This document shows positions 54,697 to 63,928 of a stretch of 64,000 nt of DNA, one piece after another; position 1 is the stretch's first letter, and each line of letters opens with the position of its first letter. Position numbers and translations under genes: made by a program. The stretch comes from an uncultured Cyclobacteriaceae bacterium. Lineage in GTDB: Bacteria > Bacteroidota > Bacteroidia > Cytophagales > Cyclobacteriaceae. Under the pieces are notes generated by a model. It was not told the DNA's origin. It saw only the letters and a program-made list of their open reading frames with translations, and searched no databases. The DNA is taken from NCBI GenBank assembly GCA_947492745.1, contig CANLOE010000013.1, positions 21,188 through 85,187 of the forward strand, in the 5' to 3' direction.

Positions 54697-55773
54697 TTAA
54701 AATATGTTTTCCTGCAAATACTTATCGACCAAAACCGGCTTGGGTAGGGCAGATATACGGTGGTAGCTATATAGGTCAAGCCCTTTTTGCTTAAGTAGCT
54801 CATCGGGCAAGTCCGTTTTTGTCATATCGTATAGGTAAAAGGTGGCCCAGATTTTCCGATGGGAGAGCAGGTGCTTGTATACTTTGGAGACTTGCTGTAG
54901 TACTCCTTTGCGCAGGAAGATATCGGACAGCTCATCGTTGTGCAGCAGCCCATCCATATCCAGTTTTTGCGCGCTATCTATATTGTGAAAATCGTAGAGA
55001 CTCTCCCAGATACCTTCTCCCACACGTTTTTTCATCAATAATTCTTCGCCGGTCCTTATGACAAAGTAGTTGAAGTACCGCGTCTGTACCTTGGTCTTTT
55101 TCGTCTTTACGGGAAGTTTGTCCTGAACTCCCTGCTCATGAGCAAAGCACTGTCCCTGAAAGATACAATCGGCACAACCGGGGGACTTCGGAGTACAGTG
55201 CAGTGCCCCGAACTCCATAATGGCCTGATTGTAGATGTCCGGGCTGTCTTCGGGCATGAGACTCTTGGACAGGGCCCTAAACCGGTGATAAGCAGCTCCA
55301 CCCGCGATATCGTCCTGAATACCAAAAATTCTGGCCAGTACCCGATAGACATTACCATCTACCACTGGTTCAGGTACTTTAAAGGAAAAAGAGGCGATAG
55401 CCGCTGCGGTATAAGGACCTATTCCGGGCAATTGTAAGAGTCCTTCGTAACTATTTGGGAAAAATCCCCTTAGATTTTCGGAAATATATTTTGCACACCT
55501 ATGTAAGTTTCTGGCCCTAGAATAATATCCTAGCCCCTGCCAAAGCCTTAAAACCTCTTCTTCTTCGGCCTTTGCCAATTTTTCTACCGTAGGAAAGGTG
55601 TCAATAAATCTTTGATAATAAGGTAGTCCCTGAGCGACTCTTGTCTGCTGTAAAATAACCTCAGATAGCCAAATTTCGTAAGGATTAGAAGTATTTCGCC
55701 ATGGTAGGTCCCTTTTGTGGGACTCGTACCAAGGCAGAATAGCGTTTGAAAAAAAGGTATATAACATAACCAT
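54697..55773 (-). CDS. mutY: A/G-specific adenine glycosylase
   Basis: MutY removes adenine opposite 8-oxoguanine. The 358-residue protein shows WLSEVILQQTRV with the catalytic Glu, the helix-hairpin-helix LPGIGPYTAAAIASFSF followed by the catalytic Asp in VVDGNVYRVLARIFGI, and the iron-sulfur ligands Cys-x6-Cys-x2-Cys-x5-Cys in HCTPKSPGCADCIFQGQC. A C-terminal NUDIX-like 8-oxoG recognition domain follows. A Met two codons later (55767) is an equally good start. It heads the mutY-ssb-gldE-gldD operon and is divergent from the HU gene. Confidence 0.95.
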   Translation of the reverse strand: MVMLYTFFSNAILPWYESHKRDLPWRNTSNPYEIWLSEVILQQTRVAQGLPYYQRFIDTFPTVEKLAKAEEEEVLRLWQGLGYYSRARNLHRCAKYISENLRGFFPNSYEGLLQLPGIGPYTAAAIASFSFKVPEPVVDGNVYRVLARIFGIQDDIAGGAAYHRFRALSKSLMPEDSPDIYNQAIMEFGALHCTPKSPGCADCIFQGQCFAHEQGVQDKLPVKTKKTKVQTRYFNYFVIRTGEELLMKKRVGEGIWESLYDFHNIDSAQKLDMDGLLHNDELSDIFLRKGVLQQVSKVYKHLLSHRKIWATFYLYDMTKTDLPDELLKQKGLDLYSYHRISALPKPVLVDKYLQENIF

Positions 55774-55852
55774 ACTTTGTGAAGATTGGCAATTTATATT
55801 TTTAGGGTCAGTATTTCATTGAAATTGTATTTTTATATATCATCAATGCGCA

Positions 55853-55860
55853 TAGATTTG
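55853..55860 (+). promoter_or_regulatory. Bacteroidota -7 element (TAGATTTG) for the HU gene
   Basis: It is an exact TAnnTTTG match 48 bp upstream of the HU start codon in the mutY/HU divergent spacer. Confidence 0.5.
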
Positions 55861-55908
55861 CATTAAACCAACTCTAAAATCCATTTTTTCACTAAAACCA
55901 AAAACGAA

Positions 55909-56202
55909 GTGACTAAGGCAGATGTAATTTCAGAAATAGCCGAAAAAACCGGCATTGACAAAGCGGATGTTCAAGCTACCGTTGAAGCATTTTTCACAGT
56001 TGTAAAAGATTCCATGTCCAGCGGAGAGAATATCTACGTAAGGGGTTTCGGAAGTTTCGTCAACAAGAAGAGAGCCAAGAAAATAGCAAGGAATATCAGT
56101 AAGAACACCGCAATAGTGATAGATGAACACTTTATTCCAAGTTTCAAACCCTCAAAGGTCTTTGTGGAAAAAATCAAAAACAGCGACCAAGTAACGGGTT
56201 AA
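55909..56202 (+). CDS. HU family DNA-binding protein (GTG start)
   Basis: This 97-residue nucleoid protein has the HU/IHF fold: TKADVISEIAEKTGIDKADVQATVEAFFTVVKDSM, then GENIYVRGFGSFVNKKRAKKIARNISKNTAI and the C-terminal FKPSKVFVEKIK. The start is GTG (55909); the conserved TKADVI opening comes directly after it and no ATG lies nearby in frame. It sits upstream of a TPR gene, a tiny basic ORF and rng, a block conserved in Bacteroidota. Confidence 0.93.
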   Translation: MTKADVISEIAEKTGIDKADVQATVEAFFTVVKDSMSSGENIYVRGFGSFVNKKRAKKIARNISKNTAIVIDEHFIPSFKPSKVFVEKIKNSDQVTG

Positions 56203-56273
56203 TACAGAAGAACACACTAATTGTCAGCAAATTTTACTAGTTTTGATTGTAAATATCAAGCATAAGGTTAGAA

Positions 56274-57119
56274 ATGCTACAAACAAGGCTATTATTGTTA
56301 TTGAGTGCGGCATCTATTATTGCCGTTCTGTTTTTTCTCCCTAAAGTGGTCGTTGATGATGAAAACGTCACTATGGATAAGGATGGAGAAACAAAAATCA
56401 CTGAAAAAAAGGGTCCAAACACGATGGGTTTGGACCCTTCGCATACCCAGAAACTCGCCCCTGAGGACCGGTCTATCATAAATAAACTAAAGGAAAAGTT
56501 AAAAAGTAGCGCAAATATAGAAAAAAGTGCTATCTTTGCAGACTCTTTGGCTAGTGCCTTCCAATCCGTTAATAAACTGGATAGTGCGGCCAAATATGCA
56601 GGTCTAGTTGCCTCGTACAAGGATACCGAAGAGAACTGGCAGAAGGCCGGTAATGCTTATTATGAAGCCTTTAAGTTTTCAATGAGTCCTGAAAAAGCCA
56701 CATTGTTAGGGGTAAAAGTCCGAAATTTCTATGAAAAAGTACTCCTTCGCTCTCCCGACAAGGTAGACCTAAAAGCAAGGATTGCCGTGACGCTTACAGC
56801 AAGTCAGAACCCCATGAAAGGAATCTTAATGCTCAGAGATGTGCTCAATGAGAATCCCGACAATAGGGAAGCACTTTATAATCTAGGGCTGATGTCCATG
56901 AAAACAGGTCAATATCGAAAAGCAATACAACGCTTTGGTAGATTGGCAGTTTTGGATGAAAATGACTATGAACCTTATTTTTATTTGGGGATGAGTTATA
57001 AAGAGTTAGGGGAAAAGGACAGTGCCATTCAATCTCTGGGAAGAGCTAGAGAGCGATTAGGGGAGAGTGAGGTAGAACTGATCCGTACCATTGATGACTA
57101 CTTGAAAGAAATTAGATAA
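56274..57119 (+). CDS. TPR protein with N-terminal membrane anchor
   Basis: This 281-residue protein has a single N-terminal hydrophobic helix (residues 5-25) and then an acidic/Lys-rich linker. TPR-like helices span about residues 85-275, clearest in NREALYNLGLMSMKTGQYRKAIQRFGRLAVLDENDYEPYFYLGMSYKELGEKDSAIQ. It probably faces the periplasm. Its position between HU and rng is shared by many Bacteroidota but its task is unknown. Confidence 0.85.
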   Translation: MLQTRLLLLLSAASIIAVLFFLPKVVVDDENVTMDKDGETKITEKKGPNTMGLDPSHTQKLAPEDRSIINKLKEKLKSSANIEKSAIFADSLASAFQSVNKLDSAAKYAGLVASYKDTEENWQKAGNAYYEAFKFSMSPEKATLLGVKVRNFYEKVLLRSPDKVDLKARIAVTLTASQNPMKGILMLRDVLNENPDNREALYNLGLMSMKTGQYRKAIQRFGRLAVLDENDYEPYFYLGMSYKELGEKDSAIQSLGRARERLGESEVELIRTIDDYLKEIR

Positions 57120-57175
57120 ATAAAATATTGTTCAACTTTCGATCTGGTGAACAGTCGGAACAAAAATCAACGATT

Positions 57176-57265
57176 ATGCCTTGCGGTAAAAAAAGAAAAA
57201 GACACAAGATTTCTACTCACAAGAGAAAAAAGAGATTAAGAAAGAACAGACATAAGAAGAAGTAA
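57176..57265 (+). CDS. 29-residue highly basic protein, AURKAIP1/COX24 (bS22/mS38)-like
   Basis: The ATG at 57176 opens a 29-codon frame: MPCGKKRKRHKISTHK followed by RKKRLRKNRHKKK and TAA. About 19 of 29 residues are Lys, Arg or His. The pattern is like the AURKAIP1/COX24 domain found in small-subunit ribosomal proteins bS22 and mS38, and I recall near-identical mini-ORFs at this position, between TPR and rng genes, in other Bacteroidota. A ribosomal role is inferred. It lies 56 bp after the TPR gene and 133 bp before rng. Confidence 0.72.
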   Translation: MPCGKKRKRHKISTHKRKKRLRKNRHKKK

Positions 57266-57398
57266 ATTATGGATTCAAGGACAATACGATGAGCATGTAT
57301 TTTTTTGAACATCCAGTGTTGTCCTTGAATACTTTCTTTCTATACGACCGATTGGACGTTGTTTCCGGTCTTATTCCTAACTATAAAAACATTTCGCT

Positions 57399-58952
57399 TT
57401 GAGTAACGAATTAATAATCAATTCTACTCAGGATGGATGTCGTATAGCCCTATTAAAAGATAAATCACTTGTCGAGTTTCATGAAGAAACCAACGGAAAT
57501 CAGTTTAACGTAGGTGATATTTATTTGGGAACCGTAAAAAAGGTAGCCCAAGGATTGAACGCAGGATTCATTGATATTGGATATGAGAAAGATGGCTTTC
57601 TCCATTATCTGGATTTAGGTCCACAATTCAAATCCCTCACCAAATACACTAAGCTAGCGCAGACAAGAAAAAATGCCGCCATTAAATTGGAGAAATTCAG
57701 GCTTTTGCCTGACATTGATAAACTGGGTAAAATCACCCAAGTATTGTCAAGGAATCAACAAATTCTGGCTCAGGTGGTAAAAGAGCCTATATCTACTAAG
57801 GGGCCTAGGATATCCTGTGAGTTATCAATTGCTGGCAGATATTTGGTACTGGTACCATTTTCAAATTCTGTCAGCGTATCGAAAAAAATTACCAGTAGTG
57901 ACGAAAGAAAACGACTGGTCCGCTTATTATCCTCTATCAAACCCGAGAACTTCGGGGTCATCATACGTACCGTAGCACAAGGTAAGGAAGTAGCAGAGTT
58001 GGATACTGACTTAAGAAACTCCATTAAAAAGTGGACGGACGGTATCGCCAAGCTAAAAACTGCCAAACCTCGGGAAAAAGTAATCGGAGAAGTCAGTAAG
58101 ACCTCCTCCATATTGAGAGATGTCCTGAACGAATCCTTCGACAGTATCATCGTTGATGATAAAAAGATATTTGACGAGGTCAAGTCCTTCACCAGAAGTA
58201 TTGCTCCGGAAAAGGAGAAAATCGTCAGGATGTACAATGGTAAGGCAAAGGTTTTCGAGAACTATGGCGTCGAAAAGCAAATCAAATCGGCCTTTGGACA
58301 ATCCGTAAGCCTCAGAGGAGGTGGATACCTTATCATCGAGCATACCGAAGCACTGCATGTCATCGATGTCAACAGTGGCAACAAATCCAACAAGGAGGAA
58401 AATCAGGAAAAAACGGCACTATCAGTTAATATAGAAGCTGCGAGGGAGATAGCCAGACAACTGAGATTAAGGGATATGGGAGGCATTATCGTGGTCGATT
58501 TCATCGATATGCGCAATGCCGACAACAAAAAACTAATCTTCAAGACCATAAAAGACGAAATGGTCAATGATCGGTCTAAATTTACCGTATTGCCGCTCTC
58601 CAAGTTTGGTTTAATGCAGATTACCCGACAAAGGGTAAGGCCGGAGATGAATATCACCACGAAAGAAGTATGTCCTTCTTGCAATGGAACAGGAAAAATC
58701 ACAGCTTCTATTCTTATTGCCGATCAGATAGAGAGAAACATCGAGCACCTACTTGATAAGCAGAATGAAAAAGGGCTGGTAATGGCCATACACCCCTTTC
58801 TTTTTGCCTATTATACTAAGGGAATCATTTCAAAAAGAGTGAAATGGTTCATGAAGTATTCCAAATGGGTGAAATTGGTCGAAGATTCTTCACTTGGTCT
58901 AACAGAGTTTACAATTGTTAATAAACTCGGAGAAGAAATAGAAGTCATATAG
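57399..58952 (+). CDS. rng: Ribonuclease E/G (TTG start)
   Basis: This 517-residue endoribonuclease acts in rRNA maturation and mRNA turnover. An S1 domain lies at about residues 37-120 (GDIYLGTVKKVAQGLNAGFIDIGYEKDGFLH). The catalytic DNase I-like part has HVIDVNSGNKSNK and GGIIVVDFIDMRNADN with the metal-binding Asp residues. The zinc-link CPSCNGTG is also present, and the C-terminal degradosome scaffold is absent as in RNase G. The start is TTG (57399), with the conserved MSNELIINST opening. It is followed by a strong terminator. Confidence 0.95.
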   Translation: MSNELIINSTQDGCRIALLKDKSLVEFHEETNGNQFNVGDIYLGTVKKVAQGLNAGFIDIGYEKDGFLHYLDLGPQFKSLTKYTKLAQTRKNAAIKLEKFRLLPDIDKLGKITQVLSRNQQILAQVVKEPISTKGPRISCELSIAGRYLVLVPFSNSVSVSKKITSSDERKRLVRLLSSIKPENFGVIIRTVAQGKEVAELDTDLRNSIKKWTDGIAKLKTAKPREKVIGEVSKTSSILRDVLNESFDSIIVDDKKIFDEVKSFTRSIAPEKEKIVRMYNGKAKVFENYGVEKQIKSAFGQSVSLRGGGYLIIEHTEALHVIDVNSGNKSNKEENQEKTALSVNIEAAREIARQLRLRDMGGIIVVDFIDMRNADNKKLIFKTIKDEMVNDRSKFTVLPLSKFGLMQITRQRVRPEMNITTKEVCPSCNGTGKITASILIADQIERNIEHLLDKQNEKGLVMAIHPFLFAYYTKGIISKRVKWFMKYSKWVKLVEDSSLGLTEFTIVNKLGEEIEVI

Positions 58953-58981
58953 ACACTATTCTTCAAAACATAAAATATAAC

Positions 58982-59012
58982 AAAAAAAGAGGCCATAGGC
59001 CTCTTTTTTTGT
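58982..59012 (+). terminator. Terminator after rng
   Basis: AAAAAAAGAGGCC and GGCCTCTTTTTTT form a 13-bp perfect stem with the loop ATA, 29 bp after the rng stop codon. Confidence 0.92.
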
Positions 59013-59115
59013 TATATCCGCTTTTGGGTTGAACTCGGATTCGCTACTATACAAGGTTTTACCGATCATTTTGACTTACCGGGTCCATTCATTTCAAAAG
59101 CGGGTAAAAGTAAAT

Positions 59116-59145
59116 TTTGTCAATGGTTCGATTTGTTTATTTTTG
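59116..59145 (+). promoter_or_regulatory. Bacteroidota promoter for the HerA-like gene (TTTG-N18-TATTTTTG)
   Basis: TTTG at 59116-59119 and TATTTTTG at 59138-59145 are 18 bp apart, close to the accepted -33/-7 spacing. The start codon lies 62 bp downstream. Confidence 0.6.
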
Positions 59146-59207
59146 TTCCATCGTGTAGCGATTGCTCAGGTCTATACTTCTCATAAAGGGACTCATAATC
59201 ATTGGAA

Positions 59208-60752
59208 ATGAACAAGAAAGAAGAATTCAGTGCTATAATAGAACAAGGATACCGTTTCAAAGGAGACGCTATTGTATTGGGGGCCGGTATGTTGGGGGGA
59301 GAGGTGATACATCAGCACTTGATAAAGGCACCTCTGAAGACTTTCAATCGGCATGGCCTCATCGCCGGCGCTACAGGTACAGGAAAGACCAAGACCCTAC
59401 AGGTGATGGCCGAAGCGCTATCAGCGAAAGGAGTACCGAGCTTATTGATGGATATCAAGGGTGATCTGAGCGGATTGGCGAAAGCCAGCGAAGGGCATCC
59501 CAAAATCGACGAGCGCCATGAAAAAATCGGTGTCCCCTTCGAGGCCTCCGCTTTTCCCGTAGAGTTGCTGACCATCTCCGAGGATAGTGGTACACGCTTA
59601 AGGGCTACTGTATCCGAGTTTGGCCCTGTACTGCTGTCCAAGATACTGGGACTGAACGATACCCAGTCGGGTATCGTATCCATCATCTTTAAGTACTGCG
59701 ATGATAACGACTACCCTTTACTGGACCTGAAAGACTTTAAAAAGGTGCTTCAATACGCGACGGATGAGGGGAAAGAAGAAATCAGGAAAGAATACGGGGC
59801 CATATCTACGACCTCAGTAGGCACGATTACCCGAAAGGTCATCGAATTGGAACAACAGGGAGCGGAAAAGTTTTTTGGAGAACGTTCTTTTGATGTCGAG
59901 GACCTTTTGCGCGATGAAGAAGGTAAAGGGATGGTCTCTATTCTGAGGCTAACCGATATCCAGGACCGGCCTAAACTGTTCTCCACCTTTATGCTCTGCC
60001 TACTGGCAGAAATCTATGCCACTTTCCCCGAACAAGGAGATGCCGACAAGCCCAAATTGGTCATCTTCATTGATGAAGCCCACTTACTGTTTGATGAAGC
60101 TTCAGATGCACTTTTAGACCAGATCGAAAGTGTCATCAAACTGATACGCTCTAAAGGTGTGGGTATCTTTTTCTGTACGCAAATGCCGACGGACATCCCT
60201 GATATGGTACTGAGCCAGTTGGGACTCAAGGTACAGCATGCGCTTCGTGCCTTCACAGCGAAAGACCGACGGAACATCAAATTGACGGCAGAGAACTTCC
60301 CTATTACAGAATACTATGAGACCAATGAGTTACTGACCAATATGGGGATAGGAGAGGCTATGGTCACCGTTCTCAACGAGAAGGGCATCCCTACACCCTT
60401 GGCCCATACGATGCTAGTGGCCCCACGCTCACGAATGGGTGTGCTGGACAGCAAAGAACTAAAGGTAGTCATGGCCTCTTCGGACATCGCGGAGGCCTAT
60501 AACGAGCTTATCGATAGGGAAAGCGCCTATGAAGTGCTGAACGAGAAGATAAAACAGGCATCGGAGCTCTCTAAGCAGGAGGAGGAAGAGAAAAAGACAA
60601 CTACCAAGTCCAGAACGAGCAGCCGTGCGAAGAAAGAAGAACCCTCCATGTTGGAGACACTTTCCAAGAATACCATGGTCAGACAAATGGGCAGGACTAT
60701 TATGCGCGAGCTGACCCGAAGCCTACTGGGGGTACTGCGTAGGAGGCGCTAA
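59208..60752 (+). CDS. HerA-like ATPase / DUF853 helicase-like NTPase
   Basis: This 514-residue cytoplasmic ATPase has Walker A AGATGTGKTKT (about residue 50) and Walker B VIFIDEAHLLF. The DUF853 segments FNRHGLIAGATG, LMDIKGDLSGLAKA and GIFFCTQMPTDIPDMVLSQLG are present. Family members resemble HerA/FtsK DNA pumps but their job in bacteria is not established. The C-terminal 60 residues are a charged, basic tail. The ATG at 59208 is used; a TTG two codons earlier is in frame. It is a single-gene transcript between two terminators. Confidence 0.88.
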   Translation: MNKKEEFSAIIEQGYRFKGDAIVLGAGMLGGEVIHQHLIKAPLKTFNRHGLIAGATGTGKTKTLQVMAEALSAKGVPSLLMDIKGDLSGLAKASEGHPKIDERHEKIGVPFEASAFPVELLTISEDSGTRLRATVSEFGPVLLSKILGLNDTQSGIVSIIFKYCDDNDYPLLDLKDFKKVLQYATDEGKEEIRKEYGAISTTSVGTITRKVIELEQQGAEKFFGERSFDVEDLLRDEEGKGMVSILRLTDIQDRPKLFSTFMLCLLAEIYATFPEQGDADKPKLVIFIDEAHLLFDEASDALLDQIESVIKLIRSKGVGIFFCTQMPTDIPDMVLSQLGLKVQHALRAFTAKDRRNIKLTAENFPITEYYETNELLTNMGIGEAMVTVLNEKGIPTPLAHTMLVAPRSRMGVLDSKELKVVMASSDIAEAYNELIDRESAYEVLNEKIKQASELSKQEEEEKKTTTKSRTSSRAKKEEPSMLETLSKNTMVRQMGRTIMRELTRSLLGVLRRRR

Positions 60753-60926
60753 GCCACTGCTCATCGTAGACCCTGTGAAAACATAGCAGGTTACATTTGA
60801 CCCTGATGATGTGCAGGGAAGTTTATCGTGGATAGAAGGGTTGCCCGTCGGTAAACTGAAAGCAGAACTCGGATTCAAGCTCTGCTCTATTTCCAGATAC
60901 TGTTTCCACACAACGGTTTCCAAGGA

Positions 60927-60964
60927 TAAAAAAAAGAGACGGTATCGTATACAGCCTCTTTTTT
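60927..60964. terminator. Bidirectional terminator between the HerA-like and DUF4332 genes
   Basis: AAAAAAGAG and CTCTTTTTT flank an imperfect GC stem (GACGGTAT/ATACAGCC). It lies between two convergent genes. Confidence 0.7.
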
Positions 60965-60982
60965 ACATCGTATTGCTATGAA

Positions 60983-61390
60983 TCAGTGTGTGATGACAGG
61001 GTCCAGAGCTTTGGCCTGCTCGATAAAGTCGGCCACTTGTTGTGCTGAGGGTAACTGCCTTACCAATTTCTTTTCAGTATTGATTTCCAGCATTTTAGCG
61101 TGAAGGTTGTCACTGTTACGATTACGTAGCTCTTTAACGGTATCTACTCCGGAAGCCTCCAATAGCTCGGAGTATTCACTGCCCACACCTTTGATCCGAT
61201 AAAGGTCGGCCATATTGGCCCATTTCAGTAATTTCGATTCTTCTATGCCGGAAGTCTCCGCAACACCTTTTCTTCCTTTTTTGTCACAACACATTTTCAG
61301 TAAGCTTTCGACCGATCGAATATTTGCTTTTTGAAGCTTTTCGGCAGCCGCAGGACCTATACCTTCTATGTCAGATATTTTTTTTGCCAT
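60983..61390 (-). CDS. DUF4332 helix-hairpin-helix protein
   Basis: This 135-residue protein is made of two helix-hairpin-helix repeats: KISDIEGIGPAAAEKLQKANIRSVESLL and ADLYRIKGVGSEYSELLEASGVDTVKEL. It matches DUF4332. Such repeats usually bind DNA non-specifically. The ATG at 61390 starts just before the first repeat; in-frame codons up to 61600 are not similar to the family. Function unknown. Confidence 0.85.
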   Translation of the reverse strand: MAKKISDIEGIGPAAAEKLQKANIRSVESLLKMCCDKKGRKGVAETSGIEESKLLKWANMADLYRIKGVGSEYSELLEASGVDTVKELRNRNSDNLHAKMLEINTEKKLVRQLPSAQQVADFIEQAKALDPVITH

Positions 61391-62230
61391 TTTTAGATTA
61401 TTTAGTTTTAAAATTAGTTTAGCTCTATTGTATTGATAATTTAATACGCAAGTAAGGTAGACTTTTCTTATACCTGCGAGTTTCGCATTAGCACCCTGAG
61501 TTTGCTTTTTTTCAAGTTTCGTAGCTTTGGCCATGCAAGGGGGAAAAGCCTTCATCAGGGCACTATAGCCACAATTCTCGGTGGCAAACAAAAAGTTCAA
61601 ATCACTTTGACATCTAGTTCAGAGTGTCGCAGAACACCGAAGGCTTGCCACAAATACCCTACAACCTTTTTCAGCACTCTGAATATGAAGTTGTTATTAT
61701 AAATTCCGTAGCGCCAATAAATGCTTAAGGTAAAGTAATTATCCTAATTTGCCAAATTATCCACCTAAACCATCAATGGATTTGGTACTTTGTTTATCGC
61801 TACACCCTTAGCTATGTATCGTTTTCAGTGAATAGTCATAGGATGTGTAAATAAGATATTTGAAAGCTATGTTTGTATTATACCGGAAGCGGGAAAGCTA
61901 ATGGAAACTTCCTGTCAAAAGAAAGGCCTACGGATGAACTTATCCTGTTCGCTTATATGATGATCAACCACAATATTCAGTCAAAAAAAGCACCTCTGTA
62001 CATCAAAGTAGAGGTGTTTGGTATGCTCGCTGAGAATTTTGATGGCTTTCTCTTAGGCGCCGTTGGTATTGGGCAGGTTCAATTTGATTTGGGACATGGT
62101 ATTCGATACAAAATCTCTATAGATTCAGTCCTTGATAACGATGGTGCAAATGGCTCTTTTTGTAGAGACTTTTACCTAGATTCATTTCACTGTTACCTGA
62201 ATCTGCCTTGGGAGCTGTACTAAGCTATGC
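61391..62230. other. Long spacer without a convincing gene
   Basis: A fragment of a TACAAA element end (GATATTTGAAAGCTATGTTTGTATTA) lies at about 61855-61880. Overlapping open frames on both strands at 61873-62223 lack recognisable domains or a typical start context, so none is annotated. Confidence 0.4.
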
Positions 62231-62416
62231 TTAGCACCTATTGCAGTAAAGATTGTAATTCTCCGTGTCATAATAGGGTCTGTGGGTATACCTTGGATTC
62301 GGTCTACAAGAGTCGCTACCACCGCCGTTACCACCATCACCTTCACAACCCGCCCATCCTTCGGCGCAGGCATTAGTAATGTATCCACCTGATGTATGGG
62401 ATTCATGGCCCCAGTG
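62231..62416 (-). pseudogene. Cysteine-rich reading frame without a start codon (possible peptide relic)
   Basis: The open frame between stops encodes about 61 residues, including TNACAEGWAGCEGDGGNGG, then SDSC and a C-terminal YNLYCNRC: five Cys and a Gly-rich stretch. The composition recalls the C-termini of small secreted Bacteroidota peptides such as the NVEALA type, but there is no NVEALA motif and no start codon in frame. It follows the DUF1801 gene by 37 bp. I treat it as a possible truncated gene; coding status is uncertain. Confidence 0.3.
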
Positions 62417-62453
62417 CTATACTACTGAAAAAGTATGCCGTCTTTATGCCCCA

Positions 62454-62843
62454 CTACTTTTTCCTTTTGGAAGGATAGGGTACGGTCTCATCCAGCAGAA
62501 TGGCTTCTTGAAGGATTTCACGCAGTAGGGTCATTGGAATATCAGAGGCAGTATGCAGATCGATACCGTAGACTTGCTTTCTTCCTTTACTATCCAGTAT
62601 ACCTTGTGCATTGGACAGCTCATTTCCACGGAGAAATGCCAATTCTATACCTTCATTTTTGATAGGGTTCAAATAACATATCCAGCTTTTTCTGTAGTAG
62701 AAGGGGATTTTATACCTGATTTTGGTCGTAAGTTCATAATGACCGTACAATAGCTCATGCAGTGCGCGCAGTAAAGACTGTTGTTGCCCTTCTTTTTCAT
62801 AGATAAAAGCCTCTACGGCATCGATATCACTGTTCATGGTCAT
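62454..62843 (-). CDS. DUF1801 family protein
   Basis: This 129-residue cytosolic protein of the YdhG-like DUF1801 group has ELLYGHYELTTKIRYKIPFYYRKSWICYLNPIKNEGIELAFLRGNEL and ends in a basic tail PSKRKK. Its role is unknown. Its start overlaps the NUDIX stop (ATGA), so both are translated from one mRNA. Confidence 0.85.
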   Translation of the reverse strand: MTMNSDIDAVEAFIYEKEGQQQSLLRALHELLYGHYELTTKIRYKIPFYYRKSWICYLNPIKNEGIELAFLRGNELSNAQGILDSKGRKQVYGIDLHTASDIPMTLLREILQEAILLDETVPYPSKRKK

Positions 62844-63430
62844 TTTGATGAGAGTAAGCCGTTGATTTTGGCATACTGTAACAACATTATTGTCTTACCG
62901 TCTCGGATTTCACCACTGGCAATCATGGCATAGGCCTCATCAAAGTCCAGTTCCAATACTTCGATTTCCTCTTGCTCCTCTGCTAGGCCGCCACCTTCCC
63001 CCACTTTCATGGTAGCCCGATATTCACCCGCAAAAAAGTAGAGTAGTTCGGTAACTGCTCCTGGGGACATATAGGCTTCGAACAGGCGTTGTACGCGTTC
63101 GATTTGAATGCCGCACTCTTCTTCTGCTTCTTTTCGTATACAGTCCTCCGGGCTGTCCCCTTCCAACAGACCGGCACAGGCTTCTATGAGCGTGCCGTCG
63201 AGGCGGTTACCGTTTAGAAATGTCGGTAGGCGAAACTGTCTGGTAAGCAGTATTTTATTGCTCTCAGTGGTGTAGAGCAGTATAACTGCGCCGTTATCCC
63301 GGTCATAGACCTCTCTTTGATGCGTCTGCCACTCTTGTGTTCTATCTTGGTACCGGTAAGTTATACTGCGAAGTTTATTCCAGTTATCCGATAGGAGTTC
63401 ATCCTCGATAATTTTAATCTTGGGGTTCAT
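62840..63430 (-). CDS. nudK: NUDIX hydrolase, NudK-like
   Basis: This 196-residue NUDIX enzyme resembles GDP-mannose pyrophosphatase NudK: VYDRDNGAVILLY, LLTRQFRLPTFLNGN, the NUDIX box GLLEGDSPEDCIRKEAEEECGI, FEAYMSPGAVTELLYFF and the tail GEIRDGKTIMLLQY. The box keeps the EAEEE metal ligands but has Ser where the first consensus Glu usually stands. The substrate is inferred from the family. It is co-transcribed with the DUF1801 gene. Confidence 0.87.
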   Translation of the reverse strand: MNPKIKIIEDELLSDNWNKLRSITYRYQDRTQEWQTHQREVYDRDNGAVILLYTTESNKILLTRQFRLPTFLNGNRLDGTLIEACAGLLEGDSPEDCIRKEAEEECGIQIERVQRLFEAYMSPGAVTELLYFFAGEYRATMKVGEGGGLAEEQEEIEVLELDFDEAYAMIASGEIRDGKTIMLLQYAKINGLLSSK

Positions 63431-63635
63431 AAGTAGTAATGCTCTTGTGTGTCTTTACCCGTCTTGGCGAAGTGCGACCCTCCCTGAAAGTAGCTGGACG
63501 GTCAATACCCATATTATCTTGACACTGTATTGTATAGGTTCAACAGTCTATCATGGCCCTCTTACATCCGACAATCATAGGTACAAAGATGTGGGTACTA
63601 GACTGGCCGAGCAATTCTGATAGCCGGAAAGAAAT

Positions 63636-63800
63636 CTATCCTCTGTCTTTGCTCAACACATAAAAGGCATGAATGATGCCCGGCAACATCCCCAGAATGG
63701 TCAACAGTAAATTGATGAAAAACGCACCCGAAAGGCCTCTTTTCAACAGAACGGCTACAGGCGGTAAGAATAGGGCAAGGAGAATCTGAAGTATACTCAT
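63636..63800 (-). CDS. Pmp3/YqaE family small membrane protein
   Basis: This 54-residue protein has two membrane helices. It opens MSILQILLALFLPPVAVLLK with the conserved PP pair of the family, and continues with INLLLTILGMLPGIIHAFYVL. Pmp3 proteins are stress-linked proteolipids affecting membrane potential. The ATG is at 63800 and the TAG at 63636. The gap to the NUDIX start (63431-63635) shows nothing recognisable. Confidence 0.88.
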   Translation of the reverse strand: MSILQILLALFLPPVAVLLKRGLSGAFFINLLLTILGMLPGIIHAFYVLSKDRG

Positions 63801-63928
63801 ATGTGTTATTTTTCTTTCGCGTAAATATGTGGAATATTTTCAAAGAAAAAAACAATTTTTCAACATCATATGCTTTTATCCCATTTAGTAAAAAGACAAG
63901 CTTAGTGACTGTACCGAAAGTATAGTTA

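Noticed and set aside
61873..62223. 116-codon plus-strand frame in the spacer before DUF1801
   Set aside because: It has no recognisable domain, overlaps open frames on the other strand, and starts next to a repeat fragment; it may be fortuitous.
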